A DNA stretch of 64,000 nt from Terfezia claveryi (GCA_015179025.1 WHUX01000058.1:62001-126000); one strand, 5' to 3'. Shown: positions 1 to 11,275, counted from the first letter of the stretch. Notes: generated from the sequence alone by a model not told the origin. Made by a program: numbers and translations.

Positions 1-299
1 AATACTATGTGGTACTATTACTGGTGGGCAAGCGACAGAAATCAACCCCTACATACACGATAAACTGTAAGAGGGGTAGCTAATATAGACAACAAATCAC
101 CATGACCTTATGAGAAAGAATAGAAGATGGTTAACTTATAAAGACAAGAAATCACCGTGAAAGCAGTGCACGAATCTTTCTGACAATTCAATCCAATGAC
201 TCGTTAAACAACAACAGATTGTCAACCATTCTAATGCCGTGCTCAGGAAGAATAAGAGAGCCATAGCAGATACCTGAAAGTCATCCGAGATCTAAGTGA

Positions 300-1000
300 A
301 TATTCCTTGAATACACTACCTATCCATGAATTCCAGCCCAGTCATAGTCGATCAGCATGAACTCATTTTTATCATTTCCAGAATATTCATCTCCCGAATA
401 TCGCCGTGGACCATGCCCGATTCATGAAGCTTGGTAATGACAGAACAAATTTTTCTCCCAAGCTTCGAGATGCTCTCGGTTTTCACACCAGCCTCGTTCA
501 GTACCCTCCACGACTCACCCAGAAAATCCATTACAACCATGAACCACCCTCCATCGAGCCTTTCGAACCCTAACAGTTCAGGCGCAAACCCTTTATTTGC
601 GCACCAAATGAACACCTTTTCCATATAGGGGAACAAACTTGACACAGATAAGCTGATTGGCATCAGTCCACCCCTGGAATATCAGGGCATTTGAATTCTA
701 TCTTGAGCACCTTAACGTACGTGAACTTCTGTAGTTGACAGCTACCAAGGTGAACAAAAGCTTCTTGGTATGGGAAGATATTGGGGATATCTGGGATAGA
801 TAGATCCTGCAGAGTTTGTGTGAGATGTTGGTTGGTATAACAATCGAATAGGGTATCCTGAGCTATCTTTAGAGCAGTGAGCTTCTGAGCAAGCTCATGA
901 TATCCTGCTTCGTTTGAGCTGTGAAAATCCAACACTGCAGAACCAAACGCTTCAGCAGTAACTCGCTGCGTGTATGCAATACCTGCAAAGGAAATCTGAA
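300..1000 (-). pseudogene. Kinase-like gene remnant (fungal protein-kinase-fold family)
   Basis: Two adjoining minus-strand reading frames (about 663-1000 and 352-663) carry a kinase-fold pattern. A catalytic loop reading HGDIREMNIL is followed, one frame away, by LIDYDWAG in the position of the DFG motif (about 325-345). The step between them is a frameshift around 375-380, because the catalytic-loop frame runs into a stop within about ten codons. Further downstream the DFG-like frame has two more stops (about 315 and 285), although the residues between still look coding. I read this as a broken member of the degenerate kinase families common in fungal accessory regions. The ATP-binding lobe is not convincingly visible, so the N-terminal end is uncertain. 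A second, different kinase-like relic lies at 25056-27304. Confidence 0.6.
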
Positions 1001-1016
1001 CACTGACAAGAGAGAG

Positions 1017-1087
1017 ACATCCCGAGCATGCGGAATTCAGACATCCTGAGCATGCGGAATTCAGACATCTCGAGCATGCGGAATTAG
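1017..1087. repeat. 24-bp tandem repeat, 3 copies
   Basis: Three near-identical 24-bp units containing gagcatgcggaattcag, directly upstream of the kinase-like relic and before the peptidase-like relic. Confidence 0.9.
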
Positions 1088-1204
1088 TGAAAAAGTGATT
1101 GCCTCACACTGTAGGAACCTGAAGAAACCTTAGCAATTCCGAATCTAGAATATTTGCTTGTGTTTCATCAAAGTAATCGTCATCAGTATTCATGGATTGG
1201 AAAT

Positions 1205-2240
1205 TCTCACGCTAAAGTCGTCGCTACACTTGAAATTTGGCTTTGCCAAGTTAATAACCAAGACCCTCTCTGCGTTCGGCCCTTTGGCCAGACCTCTCTC
1301 GCAGGGACCTTGGCTTGATAAGGTACCCTCGCCATCAAAGATGCGGATCGGAAGTCCACGGGAGACGTACGAGCTCCCAAACTCAGGTAATCCTGCAGTT
1401 TTGAGGTACAATGAAATCCGGCAAACGATTATCGAATATCTAGATCGTTCCACTCAAGTCTTTGTCGTCACACTTGTTATTGCATCTAGCACCAGACTGC
1501 CTTCTGTGCAGGTAGGAATCGGTATTCATGAGAACCAGACAAATGACTTTTTCACTCCGCTTCAGCAGTTATGCGACGGGGTTTCCCTTGGCCTTATGAC
1601 AGGTAGAATCAAAATCAATCTTTCGGGCACCCCCAGCGATCCTGGCAACACCAGGTATGAAGAATATGGCATCATTCGGTTGCTACCTTAAAGATCGCAA
1701 TAGTGATAAAATCTATGGCATTACATGTGCTCATCCCTTTACAATTTATGGGGAAGATGAAAAAGTGGTTACTGCACAACAACTACTTGAGATACTACCA
1801 GTGGGGACAATTGTTACCCAACCCTCGGACAATGACGTGAAATATATTATCAATGAGAAGGAAGAATTTGTCAATCAACAGATAGTGAAGATTGGGAAAA
1901 TGGAAAGTAGCGAATACCCAGAGAGGGAACGACGCAGACTTGAGAAGGAGAAGAAAGCACAACAAGGGCAAGAGGCCTTACTTATCGAATTGAAAGACGC
2001 GAATAAAGTCTTCGGCACCACTTCCCAATTCTACGAACTTGCCTCGGTTCCTTCACATTCAAACAAGGGTTACCTATGGGATTATCTTCTGATTGAGGTC
2101 GATGATGAACGTAAGGGCGACAACACCATAGATCGATTTCTCTGCTATTCCTACCGCCGACTAGACCATGAGCTACCTTGCAAAATGGTTGGTAGAACTT
2201 CAGGACGCAAGAAGGGTGAAATCGGGGAGATTACATCAGG
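1205..2240 (+). pseudogene. Truncated trypsin-like peptidase-domain gene
   Basis: An N-terminal domain (about 1205-1655, containing FGPLARPLSQGPW and AVLRYNEIRQTI) is followed in the next frame by a trypsin-fold pattern. Visible pieces are GITCAHPF with a candidate catalytic His (about 1720), WDYLLIEV with a candidate Asp (about 2080) and VGRTSGRKKG (about 2195), which in this fold lies before the Ser motif. A one-base frameshift near 1650-1657 separates the halves; the overlap leaves no room for an intron. Similarity stops exactly where a CATCAG/A-tract/GCGTC repeat terminus begins (2234), so the Ser region is missing. The N-terminal frame opens with TTG, so a first exon or ATG is not identified. 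I infer a secreted- or conflict-type serine-peptidase-like gene killed by frameshift and repeat insertion; family assignment rests on motif spacing only. Confidence 0.6.
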
Positions 2241-2845
2241 AAAAAAAAATCTGCGTCGGGACGCAGTGCCTGTGCCTCGCGACGCAGCACATCTTCTGGT
2301 GCGTCCTGTGCGTCCTGTGCGTCCTGTGACTTAGGTGGTTGCGTCCTATGGCGTCCTATGCGTCCCTGTTACTTAGCGGACTGCGCCCTACAGGGAGGCG
2401 TGCGTCCAACTTCATTTATTGCATCGAGAGTATACCATGGTTTTCATGCATATTGAGAGACTGCGAATGTATGGTTTTCATGGATATCGATAGACCGCGA
2501 ACCCATGGTTTTCATACACCTCAATAGCCCGCGAAAGCGTGGTTTTCATACATATCAATAGCCCCCGAACCCATGGTTTTCATACATCTCAATTGCCCGC
2601 GAACCCATGGTTTTCATATATCTCAATTGCCTGCGAAACCATGGTTTTCATACATATCAATAGCCCCCAAACCCATGGTTTTCATACATCTCAATAGCCC
2701 CCAAACCCATGGTTTTCATACATCTCAATAGCCTCCGAACCCATGGTTTTCATAGACCTCAATAGCCCTACGCCAGATATACCCTTACACCCAAGTACAT
2801 CAATCGACCTGAGTGCTCATCTTAATATTTTTTTTTTTTTTTATT
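2234..2845. mobile_element. Minisatellite-bearing non-coding element, relative of the 9283-11731 foldback
   Basis: The left edge reads CATCAG, an A-tract, then TGCGTC.GGACGCA, matching the left edge of the foldback at 9282 nearly base for base. It continues with GCGTCC-rich DNA (2255-2410), then a 34-bp array (2435-2776), and ends near an AATAT plus T-tract (2823-2842), loosely like the other element's right end. It terminates the peptidase-like frame on the left and touches the last codons of the Crinkler-type gene on the right. The right boundary and any target duplication are not resolved. Confidence 0.5.
2435..2776. repeat. 34-bp minisatellite, about 10 copies
   Basis: The motif atggttttcat recurs at 2437, 2471, 2505, 2539, 2573, 2607, 2641, 2675, 2709 and 2743, a strict 34-bp spacing, with variants at a few positions (for example cccgcgaa versus cccccgaa). 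Confidence 0.95.
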
Positions 2846-5249
2846 CTTTGTGTTCGTTGTATTTTCGGCTAGCCGCTCGTTTTCGTCCTGGTGCGCTGCT
2901 CTCGCTAGTTCCAATCCCGGCGCCAACCTTGGGCATACGTCCTTCACCCCTTGAACGACCCTCAAGTACTCTGGGTGATGGAGATCCACATTGTCAATCC
3001 TTACAGCCCCTGCCGGAACTTTACCCTTCTTGAATCGGAACCTTTCAGGATCCTCGACTATCCACAAAAAGATGAGCTCATATTTCTTGAATCCAGGTGG
3101 TAGGTTCTTGGTAACCAGCCCTTCTATTGGCACAATAGCGTTCCAGTGCGGTGCAAACGCAACCTCTGAGTTCCCGTGTTTGTTGTTTATTGTTATTTGA
3201 GTTGCGATGACCTTTATAGTTGGCTTATCTGGCCAGATGATTATTGCGTCAATGGCTTTGTGGTTCCCTTTGATAGGAATGTAGAAAATTGGTTTGCTAA
3301 GCTTTAGGTTTGGATCTACCAAATTCGGATGGTCGGTCCCCAGCTCTAAGACTCGCATTCTACCAAGGCTTTTGCCATGCAGTGTAAGGCCTTCCTTGGC
3401 TAAGTGACTTATCAGGACATTCTCGACAATGAAGCCAAGAACGGATGGTTGGTGTCCGCACTTTGGTATCATACCAAACCAGTCTTCTCTGAGAAACATA
3501 TCCTGACCTTTGAAGCGCCTTAGGCAGAGGGCACTGGTAGCTCGAACGTGCCCGGAGGTAGCCTTGATCGAGTTATCCCTCACTATTTGGAAGTGACGTC
3601 CATCCACGAGCTCGAGATTCCCTGGTAAGACTGGTTTATTGAGCACTCCTGCTTCAATGACCTGTAGAATCCTGGAAGGCGTGAGAAACATCGCAAATAA
3701 TCGATCCACACAGCTGCTGTCCTTGGTGCATAGATTGATATTTTGGGGTAAAATCAAAGGAAAACTTACCCTTCCGCCCACTCCCCTCCGCGAAGTTTAG
3801 CATCCATTACAAATTTAAAGATTTGGTCCTCCACCAACTTCCATTGCTGATTGTTGCTGATTCTGGACCAAATTGTTGCTTGCAAGTCACTTTCCTTAGC
3901 TATTTCTTTGAGGTCCTCCAAAGCTTCAATAACGCCTCGGAGAAGGAGAGGATTTTGCCCCGATCGATATTCTATTTCTTTTTCGAAACCCACTGGAAGT
4001 AATGGAGACCGTAAACAAGATATCTTTGCCTTGTTTCTCTCCCACCATAATGTCATCTCTTCCTGTCCTCAAACATAATTAGCACAAGTTTCCGATTAAA
4101 GATGCATTTCCGCTCATTCGTATTATATACCTCATCCAATCCACCAAAGAAATCAAGTTTTGCAACATTTTCTTGAGTCAGGCGTGCCTTGGCAGCCTTC
4201 TGATAACTGCCAGTTGCACTTAGAATTAAGAAGTGCTCCCCAGTGACACGATCTATCCAATCTAGTCCGTCACGCCGCCTTTGTGTTTGCGCTCTCGATA
4301 CCCCGCTCTCATCGTCAAAGGCATTAGCTTGATCGAGTAGAAAATACATTCGGATATCACACACTGCGACTTTCACCGCAAACTTTTCAAAGTCTTCCTT
4401 TGTTTTGCAAAGCCAGATTGCTTCAAGCATAGGGGTGTCATCTGCAAAAGCAAGACTCAATGCGTGCCGAAGGTATTCCACCTCAGCACGTATGAGCTCC
4501 TTGGCTTCGGGAAGATATACTACCCGTTCACCTGCATGAAGCAGCCAGAACGCAATTGCGCACAGAAAGTGGCTTTTCCCATAGCCCCACGTGCCATTGA
4601 GATATAATTCCTTACAGAGTACTCCCCCGCCCACTTCTCCGGTCAGCCGAAGGTCTCGAACTTTAGCCAAAATTGTCCCAAATTCTTTTCGACCTTCATA
4701 ATACACCTCATCATTCTCTCGGAACCTGAATCTGCCACCAGGTCGCGCCACCCCCAGAAATGGATATGGAAACCAGTTTTGCGTCTTGGGATCACTGAGT
4801 TGAGCTTTGGTTATATTCACGGTTTTAATTGCATTCAGCCGATCCCTGTATTTTTGAAGAGGGTCCTGTTGGAGCTTAATGCTTGCTGTGGAACTCTATT
4901 AATGGTATTCAGGCTGCCACAACCTTTGTTGAAACTTACAGGTCTTCGGCCACTTCTTCTCCTTTTCCTCCTCCAGCAGCCTCACGTACAACCGTTCAAG
5001 CCGATATGCAGGTCCCATCTTAAAGCCATAGGACTGAAGTCCTTTGTACCCTTCACGGCACATGTCGATCAGAAGATCTCCATCGATTTCTTGTTCCGAG
5101 AGGTGCTTTCCAATTGAACTTGCAGCATTTATGACTCCTTCCTCCTCCAGAGCCTGTATTAACTGCGCCGTAGACATTCTCCGTAGTGAATCTAGAGATA
5201 TCTGTATGTAGCGCTTCCGCTTTCTCTGTCCTGATCCCTCAGTAGACAT
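2822..5249 (-). CDS. Crinkler-type effector: SAM-like header, P-loop NTPase, PD-(D/E)XK-like nuclease (4 exons, about 750 aa)
   Basis: Proposed exons are 5249-4940, 4885-4131, 4062-3770 and 3716-2822. Introns of 54, 68 and 53 bp have GTAAGT/GTATAT donors and AG acceptors, the second with a CTAAT branch site, and splicing keeps one frame of 751 codons. An N-terminal SAM-like domain (about residues 15-90, LSEQEIDGDLL) precedes a P-loop NTPase with Walker A GTWGYGKS (about 201-208) and Walker B YFLLDQ (Asp about 288). A C-terminal region has AIDAIIIW then VIATQIT (about 608-628), resembling the D...QxT core of REase-fold domains in Crinkler/RHS proteins. That architecture is described for transposon-derived CR effectors. 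The ATG at 5249 is the first before the SAM domain. The last residues are a Lys run encoded by the neighbouring T-tract, so the native C-terminus may be altered. No disabling mutation is seen. Function in this organism (effector, internal defence or domesticated transposon protein) is unknown. Confidence 0.72.
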
Positions 5250-5817
5250 GATCGTAGAAGGGGACCTCCTTAAAGTTGCTAGGTTTCTTTCACTAAATGT
5301 GCACGCTCGAAATTGTGAACGTGACTGCGGAGAACTGTACAATCGGGTTCGGAAAAGGTTGGCGGGTGGTGGTGATATACCGAAGGGAGGTCGGGGACTG
5401 CAGGAAGCCCAGGAGCTACTTGCTTGAGCACGAGATTAGTGCTAGGGTAATGCTTTACACATTTAAACCTTGTATCCGAGCACAGTCACACCACGCTGAT
5501 AAGAACTTTATTCTTAAAGCTAAGTATGATGGCAAGGTAGTCTGGTAGTAGTCTGGGTGCCAACCAGACTAGCTAGGTAATTACGTGAGATTGGAAGATA
5601 CCATAAAGAGGTATTGTGCTGATACCACTAGCTCAAGAGCTCGTGAAAGCACATGGTACTTACCCAGTGGGTCTTGGCATGAGGAGACTACAACATACCG
5701 GTACCTAAGCTTCTGGGCATTTTGTGTGTGCTTAGCTAAACATTTAATTATTTTTCAGATCGGAATGATGTCTAAAGACAAAAATTGTCCAAGATAAGTT
5801 CGTAAGCAAGCAAGAGT
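5250..5817. other. Intergenic, nothing recognised
   Basis: Upstream of the Crinkler-type gene. Only short open frames without family signal are present. A small inverted motif around 5537-5570 (tagtctgg ... ccaaccagactag) recurs near 7405-7435, 38785-38815 and 51615, suggesting a dispersed repeat. Confidence 0.5.
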
Positions 5818-6150
5818 TTAGGCATACCATGTTTGCCATAAAGAACTTGACTTTACATACTTCATGGCTTGCTCATACTCGTATTGTCTAATCTCCTCTT
5901 CCGACATTTCTTTAAAAAGGACCTCTATGTTCGCAACATCGGGCTTGGGGATCAGATCATATAGACCCGCCCTTCCCCTTGATATGGCTTCCCCCTGGGC
6001 TTGGATAGCCTCCTCCATCATGCATATGTCACGATAGATTCCTCACTCATGCAAGATGTCTTCCATCAATGTGACATCATCGTGAAGGCCAAGTAGCCTC
6101 TCTTGATCGTGAGAACCACATAAAATGCCAACATGGTCCGAGATCAGTAA
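5818..6150 (-). pseudogene. Decayed coding fragment of unknown family
   Basis: A minus-strand frame from about 6150 to 5818 reads as coding-like protein (helix-rich, with MSEEEIRQYEYEQAMKYV near its end) but has an in-frame TGA near 6050. It may be an exon of a broken gene, since a cag sits just upstream at about 6160. I do not recognise the family. Confidence 0.3.
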
Positions 6151-7499
6151 GAACAACTGTTACTGGAAAGTGAGAGAAGGCACTGGTGGCTATTAACTTC
6201 AAGATTGTTTGCCAGCGATCTGATTAAAATTTGGAAGCGCTTCAAGCAGAAGTCTCACCATAAGGAAGCAGCTTGGGTGTCTTGCTGCTTTGGGATGCAG
6301 AAAGGGGGCGTCATATAGTCTCGATCAGACCCTCGTAGACTAGCGTCATAACGAGTTATCTCCTGCGTATAACCACCCTTTCCAAAACATCCAATGTTTG
6401 CTCCAACCATAATTCACGCCCACCCGATCCATTACTTCTACAAATATACTTTTGCTGTAATCGCGCCATCTGATACCTCCTATCACACGCTTCTAGCATC
6501 ATTACAGTATCAGAGAAATAGGGGTTTGGACGCTTGCTTTGTTGTGGGAGCGTCGGAAAAAGAAGGTAATCATCCTACTAGTAAAAGAAATCACGAGTGC
6601 CTTTGTTCACTATAAAACGTTATCGTTATTGTTACTTTCCTCTTAATTTCTCTTGCAAAGGACTAGCAGCTTTTATGGAATCATTTTTACGCGAAGAATA
6701 AGGATGCAGTCTTTGGGAAATCTTCTGGAACGCTCTCTTAAGCAATGAAGATTTAGCAATATATTACTCTTTTCATGCTTTCACATAGTAACAGCTCTAT
6801 TAGCTGAGCCTACACGAGTATATCAATTAGTTAGCTGACGACTGGGTTAAGAAGCCAGAGTCTCGCTCAACAAAACTAGGTCCTGCTTCTTTACTCGATT
6901 GTTCGATTCATAAATTTACGACTCACTTTATTACGGGTTTTCATAGTATGGTTGAGGTTTTCATCAGTTTAGGATAAGAGCTATCTTTCATCGTTTTCGT
7001 TTATTAATGATAGCAGCTGGCTTTGCGGTGCCAAATTATGGCGCTGAATTGACTCCATTCTACTCCACATAGCGCTCTCATGATCAGTCAAGCACGAGTG
7101 TTTTCCTACTTATGAGTATGGGGACATAGAAACCTGAATGGTATAGTGTAGTAGTGGTGTAGAGAACATCAGAACATATTTTTTGGAATGGCATTCGCGT
7201 TGATGTAGGATGTGGTATTCGCGCTGATAGTATTTGCGGTCATGACGAGGGTTGCTACCTCTAAAAACAGCTAGATATTTAAGTTGCTACTTTTCCTTTA
7301 TAAGGCTTCCGAAAATTTGCAGGTGTGCTATATTGCGGCTAGTTTTGTCATACATACTTAGCTGCCGCATGGGACTGGCGAAACTCGATCTAAAAATGGT
7401 AACTAGACTAAAAATGGTGTAGTCTGGTTAAAAATGGTGTTGGAGGGAGAATACCAAGATAGGACTAGCTTAATGACAAAAAGGGTAGACTGGAAGATA
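6151..7499. other. AT-rich intergenic DNA, nothing recognised
   Basis: No open frame above 75 codons and no family signal. Repeated aaaaatggt motifs (7395-7440) lie immediately outside the DNA transposon terminus. Confidence 0.5.
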
Positions 7500-7679
7500 C
7501 CGCATCTACTGGCGAACAACGGTCCTTGTCAGTTCTAAGACCAGGCCGCGCTTATGCAGTAAAGCAAGCTAGACTAGCAGTAAAGCAAGCTAGACTAGCA
7601 GTAAAGGTTCTAGTGTCCGATCACTATGAGAGAACTCAAACTGAGTTATAACGGTCCACTTTTTTGAAAAAAGTGCACT
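7500..7679 (+). repeat. Left terminal inverted repeat of the pogo-like element
   Basis: About 180 bp, starting CCGCATCTACTGGCG and reaching gtgcacta, whose cta is the transposase stop codon. It is the reverse complement of 12413-12569 plus 18837-18845. This copy has an extra 21-bp tandem unit (aagcaagctagactagcagt) at 7561-7603 that the right copy lacks. Confidence 0.85.
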
Positions 7680-8037
7680 AGGTAATGCTAGGATTTACAT
7701 CGGTTTCAACCACCTCATCCTCAGCCGCAACAACATATTCAACCTCTTCATCGGAATCCAACTCTTTCTCCCATTGCCCAACCACAAGATCAGGTAGCCC
7801 TCGTACATGCAGTTGATGGTCCTCATTACCAGTCAGACAAAGTGAAATACCAGTCTGCTTAAACGCCTTAATAATGGTATCTCGCTTATGTTCATGAAGC
7901 CATAACCAGGCAGCTGCAACTGCATGTGTAATGGCAATTCGGCGATGCCCAATGCTAGTACCCTCAGGCTCATCCTCATTTGCCAATGTTTCCTCCAGAA
8001 TATCGCCGATTTTATCCTTTACTAGCTTGTTAATAAT

Positions 8038-8497
8038 TGTCATAACCGTCCCTTCCCAGCCTAGTCTGACCTCGTTGTTGTTATCTCAGCTCCCGAGATA
8101 AGGGGTCTCGGGAACCTTATTCCTTCCGATGGCCTTGGCCAGGAAGGAAGCCTGTATATATAGCTTGCTCTCTCCGCCCTCTCGTTGGATCCCTATCCAA
8201 CGTCTTGTATACCTAATACAGGACCTTGTCTCTCCGCGAAGGTGTACCTCCCTTGTACACCCCCTCGTCTTGCCTTGTCCCGTGAATAACTCTGCAGCAC
8301 AGCTGCCCCCCTCCGACACACGCGGCAACTGCCTCCACATGTCTCGTGCTCCTTGCCCTCTGCCCCTCTTGCCTCTTGCCCTTGCCCCTAGCCTTTCCCC
8401 TGATCACACACGTAGCGTTCCTACGTGTGTGTTACCTCGTCCCTGTCCTCGCCTCGGCGTACCCCTTGGTCGCCTTGTCCCCGGAGCCCTCATTACA
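8038..8497 (+). mobile_element. Solo LTR of the chromovirus family
   Basis: 460 bp, reading TGTCATAACC...CTCATTACA, the reverse complement of the LTRs at 12570-13029 and 18372-18831. It is flanked by the direct repeat ATAAT (8033-8037 and 8498-8502), the expected 5-bp target duplication. Internal retroelement sequence is absent. It sits inside the transposase near the third catalytic Asp. Confidence 0.93.
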
Positions 8498-9766
8498 ATA
8501 ATGGTATCCATTGGCTGTACATATCCAGTACAGCCATCTGGAATATATACAGCTGTAACATCCAACTCTTTCATGACTGTAAAGACTGCTTTAGACTTTT
8601 GTCCACTAAAAATATCTAATACAACCAATCGTTCAGGCTGAGGGAGATACATTCCAGTCGAATTCTTTGGAATCCCACATATATCATGCTTCAGCCAGTC
8701 TAATGTAACGCTTTCATTACTATAAGCCGTAGGATTAAAGTACGTATGTACCTCTGAACTATACTTTGTTTGTTCAGTTTGACGAGCTGCACTTTCTCTT
8801 GTTGCATGTCCATGGAAGATCAGGATTGGCTTGCATCGTAAATATCCATCAGAACATGCCGTAAGCATTAAGGTTGCTTGTCGTTTTATCCATGAAACAT
8901 GTTCGGAGTGAATGAGAACTGTAGTTGCACCTTTCGTATCATAGGTACGAGTTTGAAGAAACTCAAAAGGAAGTGGAGTTTGATCCATATTGTAAATATA
9001 ATATGGTTGAAAGCGAGGAGAGGTGGATAACTCTGGGTTGACTGGTTGTGATTTCCGCCGTATTTCCTGTAGAAAGCTCTGAACTGCCGGAACCTTCTCT
9101 TCTGGTGTCTTTTGAGCTACTTTTGTTTTAATACGCCAAGAGATATTCCATCGCTCTCTAAACCCATTGAACCATCCAACAGAAAAATGACATCGATATG
9201 TCACTTTATTCTGCTCATCATGATCCACCTGTTCCGGATAAAGCTGTTGAAAGATCTTTTTTCCCTCTCGTATAAACCATCCATCAGCAAAAAGAAATAT
9301 GCGTCAGGACGCACCACCAAGCGTCCGGACGCGATTTTGCGTCCTGTGCGTCCTGTGCGTCCGGATGCCTCGGGGTATTGCATTACAATCCGGACGCAAC
9401 TAGGGCCCCGCGCTGCGTCCTGACGCCATTGGGGCTCCAAAAGCCGTCCGGACGGTGGTTGACATAAGCTCAACGTCTGGATGTCAGAGCTCATTGCCAT
9501 CGCGTCCTCAACTCAATTGAGGTTGTTAACGCTATAGGTTCCACGTCTGGCGTTGCTGAACCAGGGCCCCAAATCACTCTCTTCTACAATGCACACCCGC
9601 TACCAGCTTGCATCTACGACGCTCTAACATCGGCCAGGTACGTAGCCACTATTGCAGCCATTGAATATGCACGCAGCGGAAATATCCATTGTATTCGCTA
9701 ATAATTATATACACAGAAGTATTGATTAATAGATATATATATAGAGCATGTAATCGCTGCTCCAAT

Positions 9767-9897
9767 CGCTCTAACACTCGCTCTAATACTCGCTCTAACA
9801 CTCGCTCCAATACTCGCTCTAATACTCGCTCCAATACTCGCTCTAATACTCGCCCTAATACTCGCCGTAATACTCGCTCCAATAGTCACTCTAATGC
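9767..9897. repeat. 12-bp minisatellite in left foldback arm
   Basis: About eleven tandem copies of actcgctctaat with variants at one or two positions. The inverted counterpart lies at 11124-11275. Confidence 0.92.
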
Positions 9898-10194
9898 TAG
9901 CCGTATGTGCTGGGATAGACAGCGAAGGGAAAATGCTCGGGGAAGGGAGGTATAGATACAGGAAAACCATAGTTGCCAAGGCCGACTGGTAAGGCCGACA
10001 ATTTAGACTTTCCGAAGACAATGAGATAAGGGATAACAAGAGAAGTGGCATGACAGTGATCAATGGCGCTCAGCCCCCTTTCGCCCGCGGGTGCCGTACT
10101 ATTCAATGCCTGGCCTGGAAATAGTCATATTGGGAAATCGTAGTCGTTGTATGGAGATATGTGCGGAGTTCATGATATGTTTCGTAGGAATTCA

Positions 10195-10810
10195 TGCATT
10201 CGCGGGCATATATATATATATGTGCGAGAAACTCGTGCTTTTGGGGACATATATATATATATATGCGAGAAATCCATGCATTCCCGGGCATATATATACA
10301 TATGTGCGAGAAACTCGTGCTTTTGGAATATATGCGAGAAATCCATGCATTCGCGGGCATATATATATATATATATGCGAGAAACTCGTGCTTTTGGAGA
10401 CTTATATATATATGTGCGAGAAACTCATGCTCTTGGGGACATATATATATATATGCGAGAACTCATGCTTTTGGGGACATATATATATATATGCGAGAAA
10501 TCCATGCATTCGCGTGCATATATATATATATATGTGCGAGAAACTCGTGCTTTTGGAGACTTATATATATATGTGCGAGAAACTCATGCTTTTGGGGACA
10601 TATATATATATATGCGAGAAATCCATGCATTCGCGTGCATATATATATATATATGTGCGAGAAACTCGTGCTTTTGGAGACATATATATACATATATGCG
10701 AGAAATCCATGCATTCGCGGGCTTATATGTCTCCAAAAGCATGAGTTTCTCGCATATATATATATAAGTCTCCAAAAGCACGAGTTTCTCGCGCATATAT
10801 ATATATAAGC
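10195..10810. repeat. Central array of about 40-bp units in the foldback
   Basis: Thirteen units starting gcgagaaa run between 10225 and 10728. Type A continues ctcgtgcttttgg and type B continues tccatgcattcgcgg, each followed by a TATA tract. Order is approximately A B A B A A A B A A B A B. Three shorter units then appear inverted (10729-10810), marking the fold centre close to 10725. Confidence 0.9.
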
Positions 10811-11123
10811 CCACGAATGCATGAATTCCTACGAAACATATAACAAAGCGTGAACTCCGCACATATCGCAATACCACGACTACGATTGCCCAATATGACT
10901 ATTTCCAGGCCAGGCATTGAATAGTACGGCACCCGCAGGCGAAAGGGGGCTGAGCGCCATTGATCACTGTCATGCCACTTCTCTTGTTATCCCTTATCTC
11001 ATTGTCTTCGGAAAGTCTAAATTGTCGGCCTTAGCAGTCGGCCTTGGCAACTATCGTTTTCCTGTATATATACCTCCCTTCCCCGTGCATTTTCCCTTCG
11101 CTCTCTATCCCAGCACATTACAG

Positions 11124-11275
11124 CTAGCATTAGAGCGACTATTGGAGCGAGTATTATGGCGAGTATTAAAGCGAGTATTAGAGCGAGTATTAGAGCGAGT
11201 ATTAGAGCGAGTATTAGAGCGAGTATTAGAGCGAGTATTGGAGCGAGTATTAGAGCGAGTGTTAAAGCGATTGAA
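11124..11275. repeat. 12-bp minisatellite in right foldback arm
   Basis: Tandem gagcgagtatta units, inverted relative to the left-arm array. Confidence 0.92.

Noticed and set aside
4063..4130. Frameshift between the NTPase and downstream part of the Crinkler-type gene
   Set aside because: A 68-bp intron with GTATAT donor, CTAAT branch site and CAG acceptor explains the frame change.
8129..8641. 170-codon plus frame and similar frames at 12540-12938 and 18123-18599
   Set aside because: They lie within the three LTR copies and are shared only because the LTR is shared; the last merely extends gag upstream of its ATG.
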